64,000 nt of DNA from positions 25,673 to 89,672 of the forward strand of contig JBQELO010000015.1 of NCBI GenBank assembly GCA_052103955.1. The letters run 5' to 3'. Position 1 is the stretch's first letter, and each line of letters starts with the position of its first letter. Below, piece after piece: positions 34,726 through 43,325 of the stretch. Made by a program: the position numbers and the translations under genes. The stretch comes from Paenalcaligenes sp052103955. Its GTDB lineage: Bacteria; Pseudomonadota; Gammaproteobacteria; Burkholderiales; Burkholderiaceae_B. The notes under the pieces were generated by a model. The model was not told the DNA's origin. It did not search any database and saw only the letters and a list, made by a program, of their open reading frames with translations.

Positions 34726-36213
34726 ATGGAAAATTCATTTGATTTCGCGTTAGCGCTACCAGAAATTGTGTTGCTGATTTCAGCAGCACTGGTACTGCTG
34801 TTCGATGCTTTTAACAAAGGTGAAAACCGCCACAGTACGTTTGTGCTGTCGCTGGTTTCCCTAGTAGTCGTGGCATGCGTCACGTTGTGGCAGTGGAATG
34901 CCGACATGTACGGCACGTCTTTCAGCGGTTTGTATGTGGTTGACCCGCTGTCGCACTTCTTGAAGTTTGTCTCCTACATTGCTGTAGCGGTCACCTTGAT
35001 CTACGGGCGTGCTTACGCTGAGGATCGTGGCCTGTTGAAAAACGGTGGCGAACTCTACACATTGACGCTGATGGCATTGTTGGGTCAGATGCTGATGATC
35101 TCTGCCGGCAGCTTGTTGATGGCCTACTTGGGTCTAGAGCTGATGTCCTTTGCGTTGTACGCATTGGTTGCATTGCGTCGTGAGCACCAGCCTTCCGTTG
35201 AAGCAGCGATGAAGTACTTTGTGCTGGGTGCATTGGCTTCGGGTATCTTCTTGTACGGTATGTCCATGATCTACGGTGCGACAGGTACATTGAATCTGGG
35301 TCAAATTGCTGCAGCGATTTCCACAGGAGAAGCGAACCGTCTGACACTGATCTTCGGTGTGGTGTTTATCGTTGCTGGTTTGGGTTTCAAACTGACTGCA
35401 GCACCATTTCATATGTGGACACCAGACGTTTACCAAGGCGCTCCAACCACTGTTGCATTGGTAATTGCCGCAGCACCAAAATTGGCTGCTGTAGCAATGG
35501 CTCTGCGTCTGTTGATCGAAGCGTTGCATGGTATTGCGATTGATTGGCAGCCCATGTTGATGTTGCTGGCGATTGCTTCGCTGGTCATTGGTAACCTGAC
35601 TGCGATCATGCAGACCAACTTCAAACGTATGTTGGCGTTTTCTACTGTGTCGCACATGGGTTTCATTTTCCTGGGCTTCATGGCAGGTGTAGGTGCTGAT
35701 GGTCTGGTGAACGAAGAAGCATACGGTGCATCCTTGTTCTACGCTGTGATCTACGTGCTGACTACATTGAGCACCTTCGGTCTGATGCTGGTGCTGAGCC
35801 GTCAAGGTTTTGAATGTGAAAACATTGATGACTTCAAAGGTTTGAACCGTCGTCACCCAATCTTGGCATTTGTATTGTTGCTGTCCATGTTCTCGTTGGC
35901 TGGTATCCCTCCTTTGGCAGGTTTCTACGCCAAGTTGGCTATCCTTCAAGCGGTGATTGGCGCAGGTTACATTAGCGTAGCGATTGTGGCTGTACTGATG
36001 TCCTTGATTGGTGCGTTCTACTATCTGCGCGTTGTTAAAGTTGCTTACTTTGACGAACCAGAAGAGAAAAATGCAGAACCACTGTCTTTGGGTTGGGTAA
36101 CTGGCGGTATTCTGTCTCTGAACGGTTTGCTGGTGCTGGTTTACGGTATACTGCCCGGCAGCTTGTTGGCGCTGTGTATACAGGTTATCCGTGATTCGTT
36201 GGTTTTCTATTAA
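34726..36213 (+). CDS. nuoN: NADH-quinone oxidoreductase subunit N
   Basis: A 495-aa antiporter-like subunit, last of the complex I set. Seen: LLMAYLGLELMSFALYALVAL with the conserved Glu, FKLTAAPFHMWTPDVYQGAP with the channel Lys, and TVSHMGFIFLGF. All 14 nuo genes are present in canonical order with intact reading frames, so the enzyme should be functional. Confidence 0.96.
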   Translation: MENSFDFALALPEIVLLISAALVLLFDAFNKGENRHSTFVLSLVSLVVVACVTLWQWNADMYGTSFSGLYVVDPLSHFLKFVSYIAVAVTLIYGRAYAEDRGLLKNGGELYTLTLMALLGQMLMISAGSLLMAYLGLELMSFALYALVALRREHQPSVEAAMKYFVLGALASGIFLYGMSMIYGATGTLNLGQIAAAISTGEANRLTLIFGVVFIVAGLGFKLTAAPFHMWTPDVYQGAPTTVALVIAAAPKLAAVAMALRLLIEALHGIAIDWQPMLMLLAIASLVIGNLTAIMQTNFKRMLAFSTVSHMGFIFLGFMAGVGADGLVNEEAYGASLFYAVIYVLTTLSTFGLMLVLSRQGFECENIDDFKGLNRRHPILAFVLLLSMFSLAGIPPLAGFYAKLAILQAVIGAGYISVAIVAVLMSLIGAFYYLRVVKVAYFDEPEEKNAEPLSLGWVTGGILSLNGLLVLVYGILPGSLLALCIQVIRDSLVFY

Positions 36214-36222
36214 GAGGTAGTT

Positions 36223-36777
36223 ATGGGACAGGGTACGGCGGTTTGGGTGTTGATTGCATTGTCGTTTGTGACGGCTAATCTTCCCTTTCTTGTTCAACGT
36301 CCCCTGTTCTGTATGCCTTGGCGTCAAACAGGCGAGGCAAATGGCTCCACAGCATTACGATTGTTGCGCTGTGTAGTGATGGCAGCACTGGTAGCCGGTG
36401 CTGCTTATGCCTCGCACTACTATATTTCTCGTGCTTTTTTCAATAGTAGCTCTGTGTTGTTAATGACAGTAGCTGGGGTAGTAGTACTGTTTGCTGTGCT
36501 GATGTGGTTGCCTGGTTTTTGGTTGCGACAACAGCCTGCTATTGAAAAAGGTGTGATGACACGCCTGATCGAGTTTCTTATTTTGTTTGTGTTGATGGGT
36601 GTCTTAGGCTTTGCCTTTGAGGCCAGTCAAGGTAACGTATTTCCACAGCGTTGGGAGTTCTATGCCATAGGTTTATGCCTGTATGTAGTGTTGGGCTACC
36701 CTGGCTTTGTAGTACGTTACTTGGTGAAACGACGTCGCGGTGGCAATGCTGCTATGGCCGCAGACGGCGTGTATTAA
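36223..36777 (+). CDS. DUF2818-family membrane protein, enlarged
   Basis: A 184-aa membrane protein nine bases after nuoN. The ends match DUF2818: an N-terminal helix with SFVTANLPFLVQR and a C-terminal part with WEFYAIGLCLYVVLGYPGFV followed by a basic tail. From memory, DUF2818 proteins have about 100 residues and three helices; this one carries about 60-70 extra residues in between (from about 35 to 105), with two further hydrophobic segments (VVMAALVAGAAYASHYY, VLLMTVAGVVVLFAVLMWLP). Members commonly follow nuoN in Burkholderiales. The function is unknown; a role in complex I assembly is only a guess from position. Confidence 0.8.
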   Translation: MGQGTAVWVLIALSFVTANLPFLVQRPLFCMPWRQTGEANGSTALRLLRCVVMAALVAGAAYASHYYISRAFFNSSSVLLMTVAGVVVLFAVLMWLPGFWLRQQPAIEKGVMTRLIEFLILFVLMGVLGFAFEASQGNVFPQRWEFYAIGLCLYVVLGYPGFVVRYLVKRRRGGNAAMAADGVY

Positions 36778-36799
36778 GTTATTTTCTTTTGTATTGCAT

Positions 36800-36865
36800 A
36801 CCCTTTGATCCACTGCTACCCCGTATCGTCTGGTTTGGTAGCGTGAACAAAGGGTTTTCTTTTTT
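36800..36865 (+). terminator. Bipartite intrinsic terminator ending the nuo operon
   Basis: Outer stem ACCCTTTG (36800-36807) / CAAAGGGT (36848-36855), inner stem GCTACC (36815-36820) / GGTAGC (36837-36842), then a T-rich tract. It ends the roughly 15-kb nuo-DUF2818 transcript just before serB. Confidence 0.8.
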
Positions 36866-36876
36866 GTGTGCGTATC

Positions 36877-37728
36877 ATGTCACATTTGATTCTTCAGTCT
36901 CCACGTCTTAACCCTGTTGCTATTGAAAAAATTGCTGCGTTGGTCAGTGCTGATGGCGTGCAAGAGTTAGGCCCTACCGTAGTGCGCTTATTGGAAGCAG
37001 ATGCTAGCTGCAAAGATGTGGTGAAAGCGGAGTGTGAGCGTACGGGTATGGACTTCGCCTTTCTGGATAACATCCAGTTGCTGCGTGAGTGCCGTATTCT
37101 GGCGATGGACATGGATTCAACCCTCATCAATATCGAATGTATTGACGAAATTGCTGCTGCTGTAGGTCGTAAAGAACAAGTGTCTGCCATTACAGAAGCG
37201 GCGATGCGTGGTGAAATCAAAGACTTTTCTGAAAGCCTGATTCGTCGCGTGGCCTTGTTAGAGGGTGTGCCAGAGACTGCTTTGCAAGAGGTGTATGACC
37301 AGCGTTTGAATGTGAATGCCGGGGCAGAGCGCTTGGTAGGTGAGGCTAAAAAGCATGGTGTACGTACGCTATTGGTGTCAGGTGGTTTTACCTTCTTTAC
37401 CGAGAAACTGAAAGCGCGTTTGGGTATTGATGAGGCCTATGCCAACACCTTGGAAGTGCGTGATGGTAAGTTGACGGGGCGTGTGTTGGGCGATATTTTG
37501 GATGCCCAAGCTAAAGCGGATCACGTTGCACGTTTGGCGGCAGAGCTTAATGCCACACCCGAGCAGATCATCGCTGTAGGTGATGGCGCTAATGATTTGA
37601 AAATGATGGCTAAAGCCTATTACTCGGTGGCTTACCGCGCTAAGCCCGTGGTGCAAGAGCAAGCGCGTTATGCGTTGAATCACGCTCCGCTGGATGCCAT
37701 TATCAATTGGTTTAGATTGAGTTTTTAA
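36877..37728 (+). CDS. serB: Phosphoserine phosphatase
   Basis: A 283-aa HAD-superfamily enzyme performing the last step of serine synthesis. ATG 36877 is preferred to the GTG nine bases upstream. Seen: the nucleophile motif MDMDSTLINIECIDEIA, the LVSGGFTFF motif II region, and GDGANDLKMM motif IV. The N-terminal 85 residues form the regulatory domain usual in proteobacterial SerB. It starts directly after the nuo terminator and ends in its own terminator. Confidence 0.95.
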   Translation: MSHLILQSPRLNPVAIEKIAALVSADGVQELGPTVVRLLEADASCKDVVKAECERTGMDFAFLDNIQLLRECRILAMDMDSTLINIECIDEIAAAVGRKEQVSAITEAAMRGEIKDFSESLIRRVALLEGVPETALQEVYDQRLNVNAGAERLVGEAKKHGVRTLLVSGGFTFFTEKLKARLGIDEAYANTLEVRDGKLTGRVLGDILDAQAKADHVARLAAELNATPEQIIAVGDGANDLKMMAKAYYSVAYRAKPVVQEQARYALNHAPLDAIINWFRLSF

Positions 37729-37778
37729 TGTGCGTAATAGTCTGCTTGTGATGGGTAGACTAGCGTAGATGGTGAATG

Positions 37779-37807
37779 AACCCTCCCTGATGTGGAGGGT
37801 TTTTTTG
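37779..37807 (+). terminator. Intrinsic terminator after serB
   Basis: AACCCTCC (37779-37786) and GGAGGGTT (37794-37801) flank a seven-base loop and are followed by a run of T. Confidence 0.9.
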
Positions 37808-37822
37808 TTATGTACCTACAGT

Positions 37823-37957
37823 TAGAAACCGACTTACTCACGACTGGGCTGCATACTCAGGGGAGGCGGAGGAAAACTTTTTTGATTTGGTGTCTCAAAT
37901 CACAAAAAGTTGTTCCGCAGTCCCCCGGCATGTGCGATGGATACAGCAGTCGTTAAG
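37823..37957. repeat. Imperfect palindromic element, MITE/REP-like (copy 1)
   Basis: The left end TAGAAACCGACTTACTCACG (continuing ACTG) recurs at 63943-63966 with 21 of 24 bases identical. Within this copy the left CTTACTCACGACTG is mirrored at the right end by CAGTCGTTAAG (37947-37957). Inside, GGGGAGGCGGAGGAAAACTT is mirrored by AAGTTGTTCCGCAGTCCCC, and TTTGATTT by AAATCACA, around a GGTGTCTC centre near 37890. The whole is about 135 bp and codes for nothing. The right end overlaps the stop codon of the EamA gene (37953-37955). Confidence 0.7.
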
Positions 37958-38804
37958 CCTTCCTAAACACCAAAGCTAACCCCGCCAAAATAGCCACCAT
38001 ACCTACTAACGCTAAAGCCGGCAGAGCATTACCTAAAAACACGTAGTCCATAATCACCGTGACCACAGGCACTAAGTAAAACAAGCTGGTGATGTTGACC
38101 AGATTGCCTGAACGTATCATGCGATACAGCAGTAATTGCGCAGCGACCGAAATCACCAAGCCTAGCCATAACAGCGGAATCACTAATCCCCAGTCTAGAT
38201 TCAGCGTTTGGGTTTCAAAAGGCAGCACGATGACGCACAGTAATAATGTCATCACGTACTGTAGCGGCAGAACAGCATCAGGAGCTTGTTGTATACGTTT
38301 CTGGCGCAGTGAGCCAAAGGTAATGCAAGCCAGCGCTCCTAGGCCGTATAGCAGCCCTAGCGTAGAGATATTCACTACCGAGGCACCTTGCCATACTACT
38401 AAGGCTAAACCTGCCATAGAGAGCAATAGGCCGCTTAAGCGCCAAATGGAAAATCGACGCTCAGTAAGCAGTAGGGTGAGCACAGGTTGGGTGCCTAGTA
38501 AGGTAGCCAATAAGCCGGGCGTAATGCCGTGTGCCATGGATTGAAAGTAGCAAATGGAATAGCCACCTACTAATAACAAGCCGGTGCTGGCTACTTGCCA
38601 GCGTGTACCTTTGGCGGGCCATATGGGTCTGCGTAAACCTAACAGCAGCAAAGCACCCATGGCTAAGGAAAACCGTAATAACAGCAATACGGTGGGAGAG
38701 GCGTAATCTAGCCCCCAGCGTGTAAACAGGGCAGCACTGCCCCATAACAATACGAATAGTCCCATGGCCGCATGTGCAGACCACGCAGGATTAAAAAATG
38801 ACAT
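37953..38804 (-). CDS. EamA-family (DMT superfamily) transporter, likely exporter
   Basis: A 283-aa inner-membrane protein with ten hydrophobic segments in two EamA repeats, the drug/metabolite transporter layout. Seen: FVLLWGSAALFTRWGLDYASP at the start of repeat 1, YFQSMAHGITPGLLATLLGTQPVL, and a short basic end (VFRKA). Family members export amino acids, purines or metabolites; the substrate is unknown. It lies between serB and mfd, has a 314-base upstream region with a candidate regulatory leader ORF, and its stop codon falls inside the palindromic repeat. The ribosome site is weak (GATGAG). Confidence 0.9.
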   Translation of the reverse strand: MSFFNPAWSAHAAMGLFVLLWGSAALFTRWGLDYASPTVLLLLRFSLAMGALLLLGLRRPIWPAKGTRWQVASTGLLLVGGYSICYFQSMAHGITPGLLATLLGTQPVLTLLLTERRFSIWRLSGLLLSMAGLALVVWQGASVVNISTLGLLYGLGALACITFGSLRQKRIQQAPDAVLPLQYVMTLLLCVIVLPFETQTLNLDWGLVIPLLWLGLVISVAAQLLLYRMIRSGNLVNITSLFYLVPVVTVIMDYVFLGNALPALALVGMVAILAGLALVFRKA

Positions 38805-38833
38805 GATAGTCTCATCTAGTAAAAGCTATAGGT

Positions 38834-38935
38834 TTCGGCTAACAGTGGTTGCTTTCACTTGCTAACGTTGAAAGCCGAAGAAAGTCAGTAATGAGGGTCG
38901 TTAAGCTACTGCTACGACTACGCTAGACATTACTG
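38834..38935 (-). promoter_or_regulatory. Nested and alternative hairpins in the EamA leader RNA
   Basis: Read on the minus strand: CAGTAATG (38935-38928) pairs perfectly with CATTACTG (38893-38886), enclosing the last codons and stop of the leader ORF. Next, TTCGGCT (38879-38873) can pair with AGCCGAA (38840-38834), or the overlapping GCTTTC (38875-38870) with GAAAGC (38856-38851); these two exclude each other. No T-run follows, so transcription termination is not evident; control of translation or of downstream pausing is possible. Confidence 0.5.
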
Positions 38936-39038
38936 GAGGCGCTATAGATGAGGGAGGGGGAGGGTTTGCCGCATTCACGCGCACACCGGCCGCCCAAGAG
39001 GGGCAAGCGCGAGTAGAGTGGTGTGTGGTTAGCAGCAT
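38901..39038 (-). CDS. Candidate 45-aa regulatory leader peptide upstream of EamA exporter
   Basis: A small open frame on the minus strand from ATG 39038 to TAA 38901, about 100 bases before the EamA start. It begins MLLTTHHSTRACPSW, has a four-proline run (residues 26-29, NPPPPSS) and ends MSSVVVAVA. Runs of one amino acid near the end of a short leader, enclosed by a perfect 8-bp hairpin, are the pattern of translation-controlled attenuation. Against it: I see no ribosome site before the ATG, and no homologue is known to me. Its coding status needs evidence. Confidence 0.4.
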   Translation of the reverse strand: MLLTTHHSTRACPSWAAGVRVNAANPPPPSSIAPPVMSSVVVAVA

Positions 39039-39118
39039 GAATGGGTTCTATAAAATGAACTATACCTGCCCACTATAACGAGTGTTTTTGGCGTGGGCAA
39101 GTATTTTTGCGGAGTTTT

Positions 39119-42100
39119 TTAAGCGCGGCTAATACGCTGCAACAGGTTAAGTACGTGTTGCGCTCGGTCTTTTACAGCGATGTCGCTGGGCATTTCCATT
39201 TTGAGCTTGTCAGGCCCAGAAAAACGTATGTGTTTGTTTTTTTGCACCAGTTCAATCAAGGTGATGGGGTCTACATTGGGTTTACTGGAAAATTGTATGT
39301 TGGCATAGTCACTGGTTACATCCACTTTGGTAATGCCAAGAGCTTCGGCAGCTAAACGTATACGGTGTACAGCCATCAGCGTTTGAGCCGCTTCGGGTAA
39401 GGGGCCGTAGCGATCAATAAGTTCTTCTTGCAGGCTGTTTAACTCATCATTGTCACGGGCGTGAGACAGTTTTTTGTAGAGTCCTAAACGTGCGTGTACA
39501 TCAGGGCAGTAATCAGCAGGTAGCAACGCTGAAGCGCGCAGGTTCACTTCGCAACCACTGGTGAATGGGCTATCTAAGTCGGGCTCTTCGCCTGCTTTCA
39601 ATGCTTTGATCGCGGTATTCAGCATGTCGGTGTACATGGAGAAACCGATCTCTTGAATATTGCCAGACTGGTGCTCGCCCAACACTTCACCTGCACCCCG
39701 AATTTCTAAGTCGTTCATGGCCAAGAAGAAGCCTGAGCCTAATTCTTCCATGGCTTGAATGGCTTCTAACCGTTTTTTAGCATTGCTGGTAATAGCATCT
39801 TCGCCGGGGGTGAGCATGTAGGCATAGGCTTGGTGGTGTGATCTACCAACACGACCACGTAGCTGGTGCATCTGGGCTAAGCCTAGTTTGTCGGCACGGT
39901 GAATCACAATGGTGTTAGCACTGGGCACATCGATACCTGTTTCGATAATGGTGGTGCACAGCAAAACGTTAAAGCGTTTTTGGTAGAAGTCCTTCATCAC
40001 GCTTTCAAGTTCGCGCTCAGGCATTTGGCCATGCGCAACCCCAATACGGGCCTCGGGTACCAGTTCTTCTAATCGTGCTCTACGGTTTTGGATGGTTTCT
40101 ACTTCGTTATGCAAGAAGTACACCTGCCCGCCGCGTTTCAATTCACGTAGTAGGGCTTCTCGTATGGTGCTGCCATCTTCACGACGCACGAAGGTCTTAA
40201 TGGCTAAGCGTTTTTGTGGGGCCGTGGCAATCACCGAGAAGTCGCGTATGCCTTCTAGAGACATACCCAGAGTACGAGGAATGGGGGTGGCGGTGAGTGT
40301 CAGTATATCTACCTCTGAACGCAACGCTTTGAGTGCCTCTTTTTGACGTACGCCAAAACGGTGCTCTTCATCGATAATGACTAAGCCTAGGTTTTTAAAC
40401 TGCACGCTAGAGGATAGAATTTTGTGAGTACCAATCACAATATCCACCTGCCCGGATGCCAAGCCGTCTATGGCTTGTTTACTTTCTTTACCTGATCTAA
40501 AGCGTGATAGTTCCGCAACCCGTACGGGCCAGTCGGCAAAACGGTCGCTAAAGGTCTGAGCGTGTTGTTCTGCTAGCAGGGTAGTAGGGCACAGCAGGGC
40601 GACTTGCATGCCATTGGCTACCGCCACAAAGGCTGCACGCAAGGCTACTTCGGTTTTGCCAAAGCCTACATCACCACAAATGAGCCTATCCATAGGGCGG
40701 CTGGAGCGCATGTCGTCCAGCACAGAGTCAATGGCGGCTTGTTGATCGGGAGTGGCTTGGAAACCAAAACCAGCGGCAAACTCTTCGTAGTCGCTAAAGG
40801 GTAGTTTGTATTGATTGCCCGTGCGTAGCGCTCGCTTGGCGTACAGGTCCAGCAATTCAGCAGCGGTATCACGGGCTTGTTTTGCCGCTTTACGGCGCGC
40901 TTTTTCCCATTGGCCTGAACCCAGCTGATGCAAGGGGGCAGATTCGGCATCTGTGCCGCTATAACGGGAAATAAGGTGTAGCTGCGATACGGGGACATAA
41001 AGCGTGGCTTCCTTGGCGTACTCAAGGTGCAGCAACTCCATAGGGCCTTCGCCCAAGTCCATCTCTATTAAGCCGCAATAGCGGCCAATGCCGTGTTCAC
41101 TGTGTACAACAGGGTCGCCTGCGCGTAACTCGGATAAGTCGCGCACCATGGCTTCAACGTCAGTGGTTTTTTCTTGTTTTCCACGTCTACGTTGACTGCG
41201 GGCTTGGGTGGGGTAGAGGTCGTTTTCCGTCAGAATGCTGATGGCAGCGCTATGCAACGCAAACCCCTGCGATAGGGGGGCAACCACCAAGGCGAACTGC
41301 GCATCAGATTGCAAGAAATCCTGCAGGTCAGCAGGAATGGATGGCACGTGTAGACCAAACTCTTGCAGCATTTGCCCTAAGGTTTCGCGTCTACCAGCAG
41401 AGTCAGCGCACAGCACAGTACGTCGAGTAGGATCGGTAATTTCACGACGTAAGGCGGCGACAGGGTCTTCGGCACGGCGGTTGACAGCGACTTCAGGTAA
41501 TGCCTCAAAATCAGGGTGTGGTGCACCGGCTTGTAGGTTGAGTCTTGGGTATTCTTTGAGGCGTGCATACAGTTCACTTTCATTTAAGAATAGTGAGTGT
41601 GGTGGCAGCACAGGGCGCTCACGGTCAGCATTTAAGAAGGTGTAGCGGCTATAGGTATCGGTGTGAAAGTGCTCAATAGCGCCAGCTAAATCGCCGTGGG
41701 TGACCATCAGAGCTTGATCGCTCAGGTAATCAAACAACGTAGCAGTGTGCTCAAAAAAGAGGGGTAGGTAATATTCCACACCGGCAAAGGCGATGCCATT
41801 ACCTATATCTTTATACGGTAGAGCACGAGACGGGTCGCCTTCAAATACCTCACGGAAGCGGCTGCGGAACAGGGTGCGTGCCGCCTCATCCATAGGGAAC
41901 TCGCGTCCCGGTAGCAACTGCACTTCAGGTACAGGATATAGACTGCGCTGGGTGTCGGCATCAAAGGCGCGTATGGATTCGATTTCGTCATCGAACAAAT
42001 CCAAACGGTATGGCAAGACGGAACCCATTGGGAAAATGTCTATCAGGCCACCACGCACACAAAACTCGCCGGGTGCCGTAACTTGGGTGACGTGATTATA

Positions 42101-42592
42101 ATTAGCCAGCACCATCTGTTCGCGTAGCTGGTTTTCGTCTAGTTTGCTGCCTTGTTTAAACGAAAAGGTATAGGCGGCCAGAAAAGAGGGTGGAGCCAAA
42201 CGGTACAGTGCTGTGCTTACTGGTACGGTTAGTACATCAACGGTTTTCTGCTGTAGGGCGTGCATGGTTTGCAAGCGTGAAGACACTAAGGCTTCATGCG
42301 GTGAAAAACCATCATAGGGCAGAGTTTCCCAGTCAGGAAACTGTCTAATGTTTAAACTGGGAATGAATAAGGGTAGTTCGTCAGCCAGTCGTGATGCATC
42401 CAGCGGGTTGGCACATAGAATGACTAGGGGGCGAGCACTGCGCAGGGCTAAGTCAGCCAGCAAGCAAGCATCGCCAGAACCAGGTGGAAGGCTTTGGGTA
42501 TAGCGCTGCCCCGGCTTCAGAGATTTCAGCAGCTCGCCAGTGCTGGGTAAAGACAGTGCGGCAGAGATGTTGGATGAAGTCAGGGAGCTCAT
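39119..42592 (-). CDS. mfd: Transcription-repair coupling factor
   Basis: An 1157-aa DNA translocase that removes stalled RNA polymerase and recruits UvrA. I start it at ATG 42592 (MSSLTSSNISAALSLPS); the longer frame to 42772 would run through ispD. Seen in order: the UvrB-like N-terminal region, the RNAP-interacting domain with DPVVHSEHGIGRYCG, the RecG-like motor with Walker A CGDVGFGKTEVALRAA and DEEH (IIDEEHRFGV), motif VI QLRGRVGRS, and a C-terminal TRCF domain. It is divergent from ispD, with only 13 bases between the start codons. Confidence 0.95.
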   Translation of the reverse strand: MSSLTSSNISAALSLPSTGELLKSLKPGQRYTQSLPPGSGDACLLADLALRSARPLVILCANPLDASRLADELPLFIPSLNIRQFPDWETLPYDGFSPHEALVSSRLQTMHALQQKTVDVLTVPVSTALYRLAPPSFLAAYTFSFKQGSKLDENQLREQMVLANYNHVTQVTAPGEFCVRGGLIDIFPMGSVLPYRLDLFDDEIESIRAFDADTQRSLYPVPEVQLLPGREFPMDEAARTLFRSRFREVFEGDPSRALPYKDIGNGIAFAGVEYYLPLFFEHTATLFDYLSDQALMVTHGDLAGAIEHFHTDTYSRYTFLNADRERPVLPPHSLFLNESELYARLKEYPRLNLQAGAPHPDFEALPEVAVNRRAEDPVAALRREITDPTRRTVLCADSAGRRETLGQMLQEFGLHVPSIPADLQDFLQSDAQFALVVAPLSQGFALHSAAISILTENDLYPTQARSQRRRGKQEKTTDVEAMVRDLSELRAGDPVVHSEHGIGRYCGLIEMDLGEGPMELLHLEYAKEATLYVPVSQLHLISRYSGTDAESAPLHQLGSGQWEKARRKAAKQARDTAAELLDLYAKRALRTGNQYKLPFSDYEEFAAGFGFQATPDQQAAIDSVLDDMRSSRPMDRLICGDVGFGKTEVALRAAFVAVANGMQVALLCPTTLLAEQHAQTFSDRFADWPVRVAELSRFRSGKESKQAIDGLASGQVDIVIGTHKILSSSVQFKNLGLVIIDEEHRFGVRQKEALKALRSEVDILTLTATPIPRTLGMSLEGIRDFSVIATAPQKRLAIKTFVRREDGSTIREALLRELKRGGQVYFLHNEVETIQNRRARLEELVPEARIGVAHGQMPERELESVMKDFYQKRFNVLLCTTIIETGIDVPSANTIVIHRADKLGLAQMHQLRGRVGRSHHQAYAYMLTPGEDAITSNAKKRLEAIQAMEELGSGFFLAMNDLEIRGAGEVLGEHQSGNIQEIGFSMYTDMLNTAIKALKAGEEPDLDSPFTSGCEVNLRASALLPADYCPDVHARLGLYKKLSHARDNDELNSLQEELIDRYGPLPEAAQTLMAVHRIRLAAEALGITKVDVTSDYANIQFSSKPNVDPITLIELVQKNKHIRFSGPDKLKMEMPSDIAVKDRAQHVLNLLQRISRA

Positions 42593-42605
42593 GGTAAGGA
42601 ATCGT

Positions 42606-43322
42606 ATGAGTAAAAAAATTATTGCAATTGTACCGGCTGCAGGCGTAGGTACGCGGGCTCGCCGAGGTGGATCCGTGTTGTTGTCAGCAACGGTGCCTAA
42701 ACAGTACGCGTTAATAGGTGGCGAACCTATGCTACGCCGAACCGTGCGAGCGTTGTTGCGTGAACCACGCATTAGTCAGGTTAGGGTTATTGTAAGCAGG
42801 GAAGACACTTGGGTGGAATCTTGTTTGCAAGGAATGGAGCGCACGGTGTGGCGACACTGTGGTGGAGAAACACGCGATCAGACTGTGCGCCAGGCCTTAG
42901 AAGACTTACGTGCCGATGACGATACCTGGGCATTGGTGCACGATGCCGCCCGTCCAGGAGTCCCTGCAGAGGATTTAGAACGCTTGATTTCTGCCTGCTT
43001 AGAACAAAATCAAGGTGGTCTCTTGGCGTGGCCAGTGACTGATACCGTCAAGCGTCAAACGCCTTTGCAAGACGATAGGTTGACACGCAGTGAGCAAACA
43101 GTAGATCGTGACGGCTTGTGGTTGGCACAAACGCCACAAATGTTCAAAGCTAATTACCTATTGGACTGCTTGCAAAAAGCTCAGCAACAAGGGGCCAGCA
43201 TTACCGATGAGGCATCTGCTGTGGAGCTGCAAGGTGGCCAGCCTTTATTAATACCGGGCTCCAAACGCAATTTGAAAGTGACGTGGCCCGAAGATTTTGA
43301 ACTGATGGATAGGTGGTTATAA
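42606..43322 (+). CDS. ispD: 2-C-methyl-D-erythritol 4-phosphate cytidylyltransferase
   Basis: A 238-aa enzyme of the MEP isoprenoid pathway, forming CDP-methylerythritol. ATG 42606 with AAGGA upstream gives MSKKIIAIVPAAGVGTRARR, the nucleotide-binding N-terminus. Also seen: LVHDAARPGVPAEDLERL and AQTPQMFKANYLLDCL. The loop RGGSVLLSATVPKQYALIGG is slightly longer than in E. coli. ispF follows after three bases, so the two are an operon. Confidence 0.94.
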   Translation: MSKKIIAIVPAAGVGTRARRGGSVLLSATVPKQYALIGGEPMLRRTVRALLREPRISQVRVIVSREDTWVESCLQGMERTVWRHCGGETRDQTVRQALEDLRADDDTWALVHDAARPGVPAEDLERLISACLEQNQGGLLAWPVTDTVKRQTPLQDDRLTRSEQTVDRDGLWLAQTPQMFKANYLLDCLQKAQQQGASITDEASAVELQGGQPLLIPGSKRNLKVTWPEDFELMDRWL

Positions 43323-43325
43323 GCC

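Noticed and set aside
35134..36327. 397-codon minus-strand frame opposite nuoN
   Set aside because: Cys/Gln/His-rich, overlaps a complete nuoN; typical antisense shadow of a biased membrane-protein gene.
38940..38957. G-rich tract (GGGAGGGGGAGGG) considered as a G-quadruplex
   Set aside because: Only three G-tracts of three or more; better explained as the complement of the proline codons in the candidate leader ORF.
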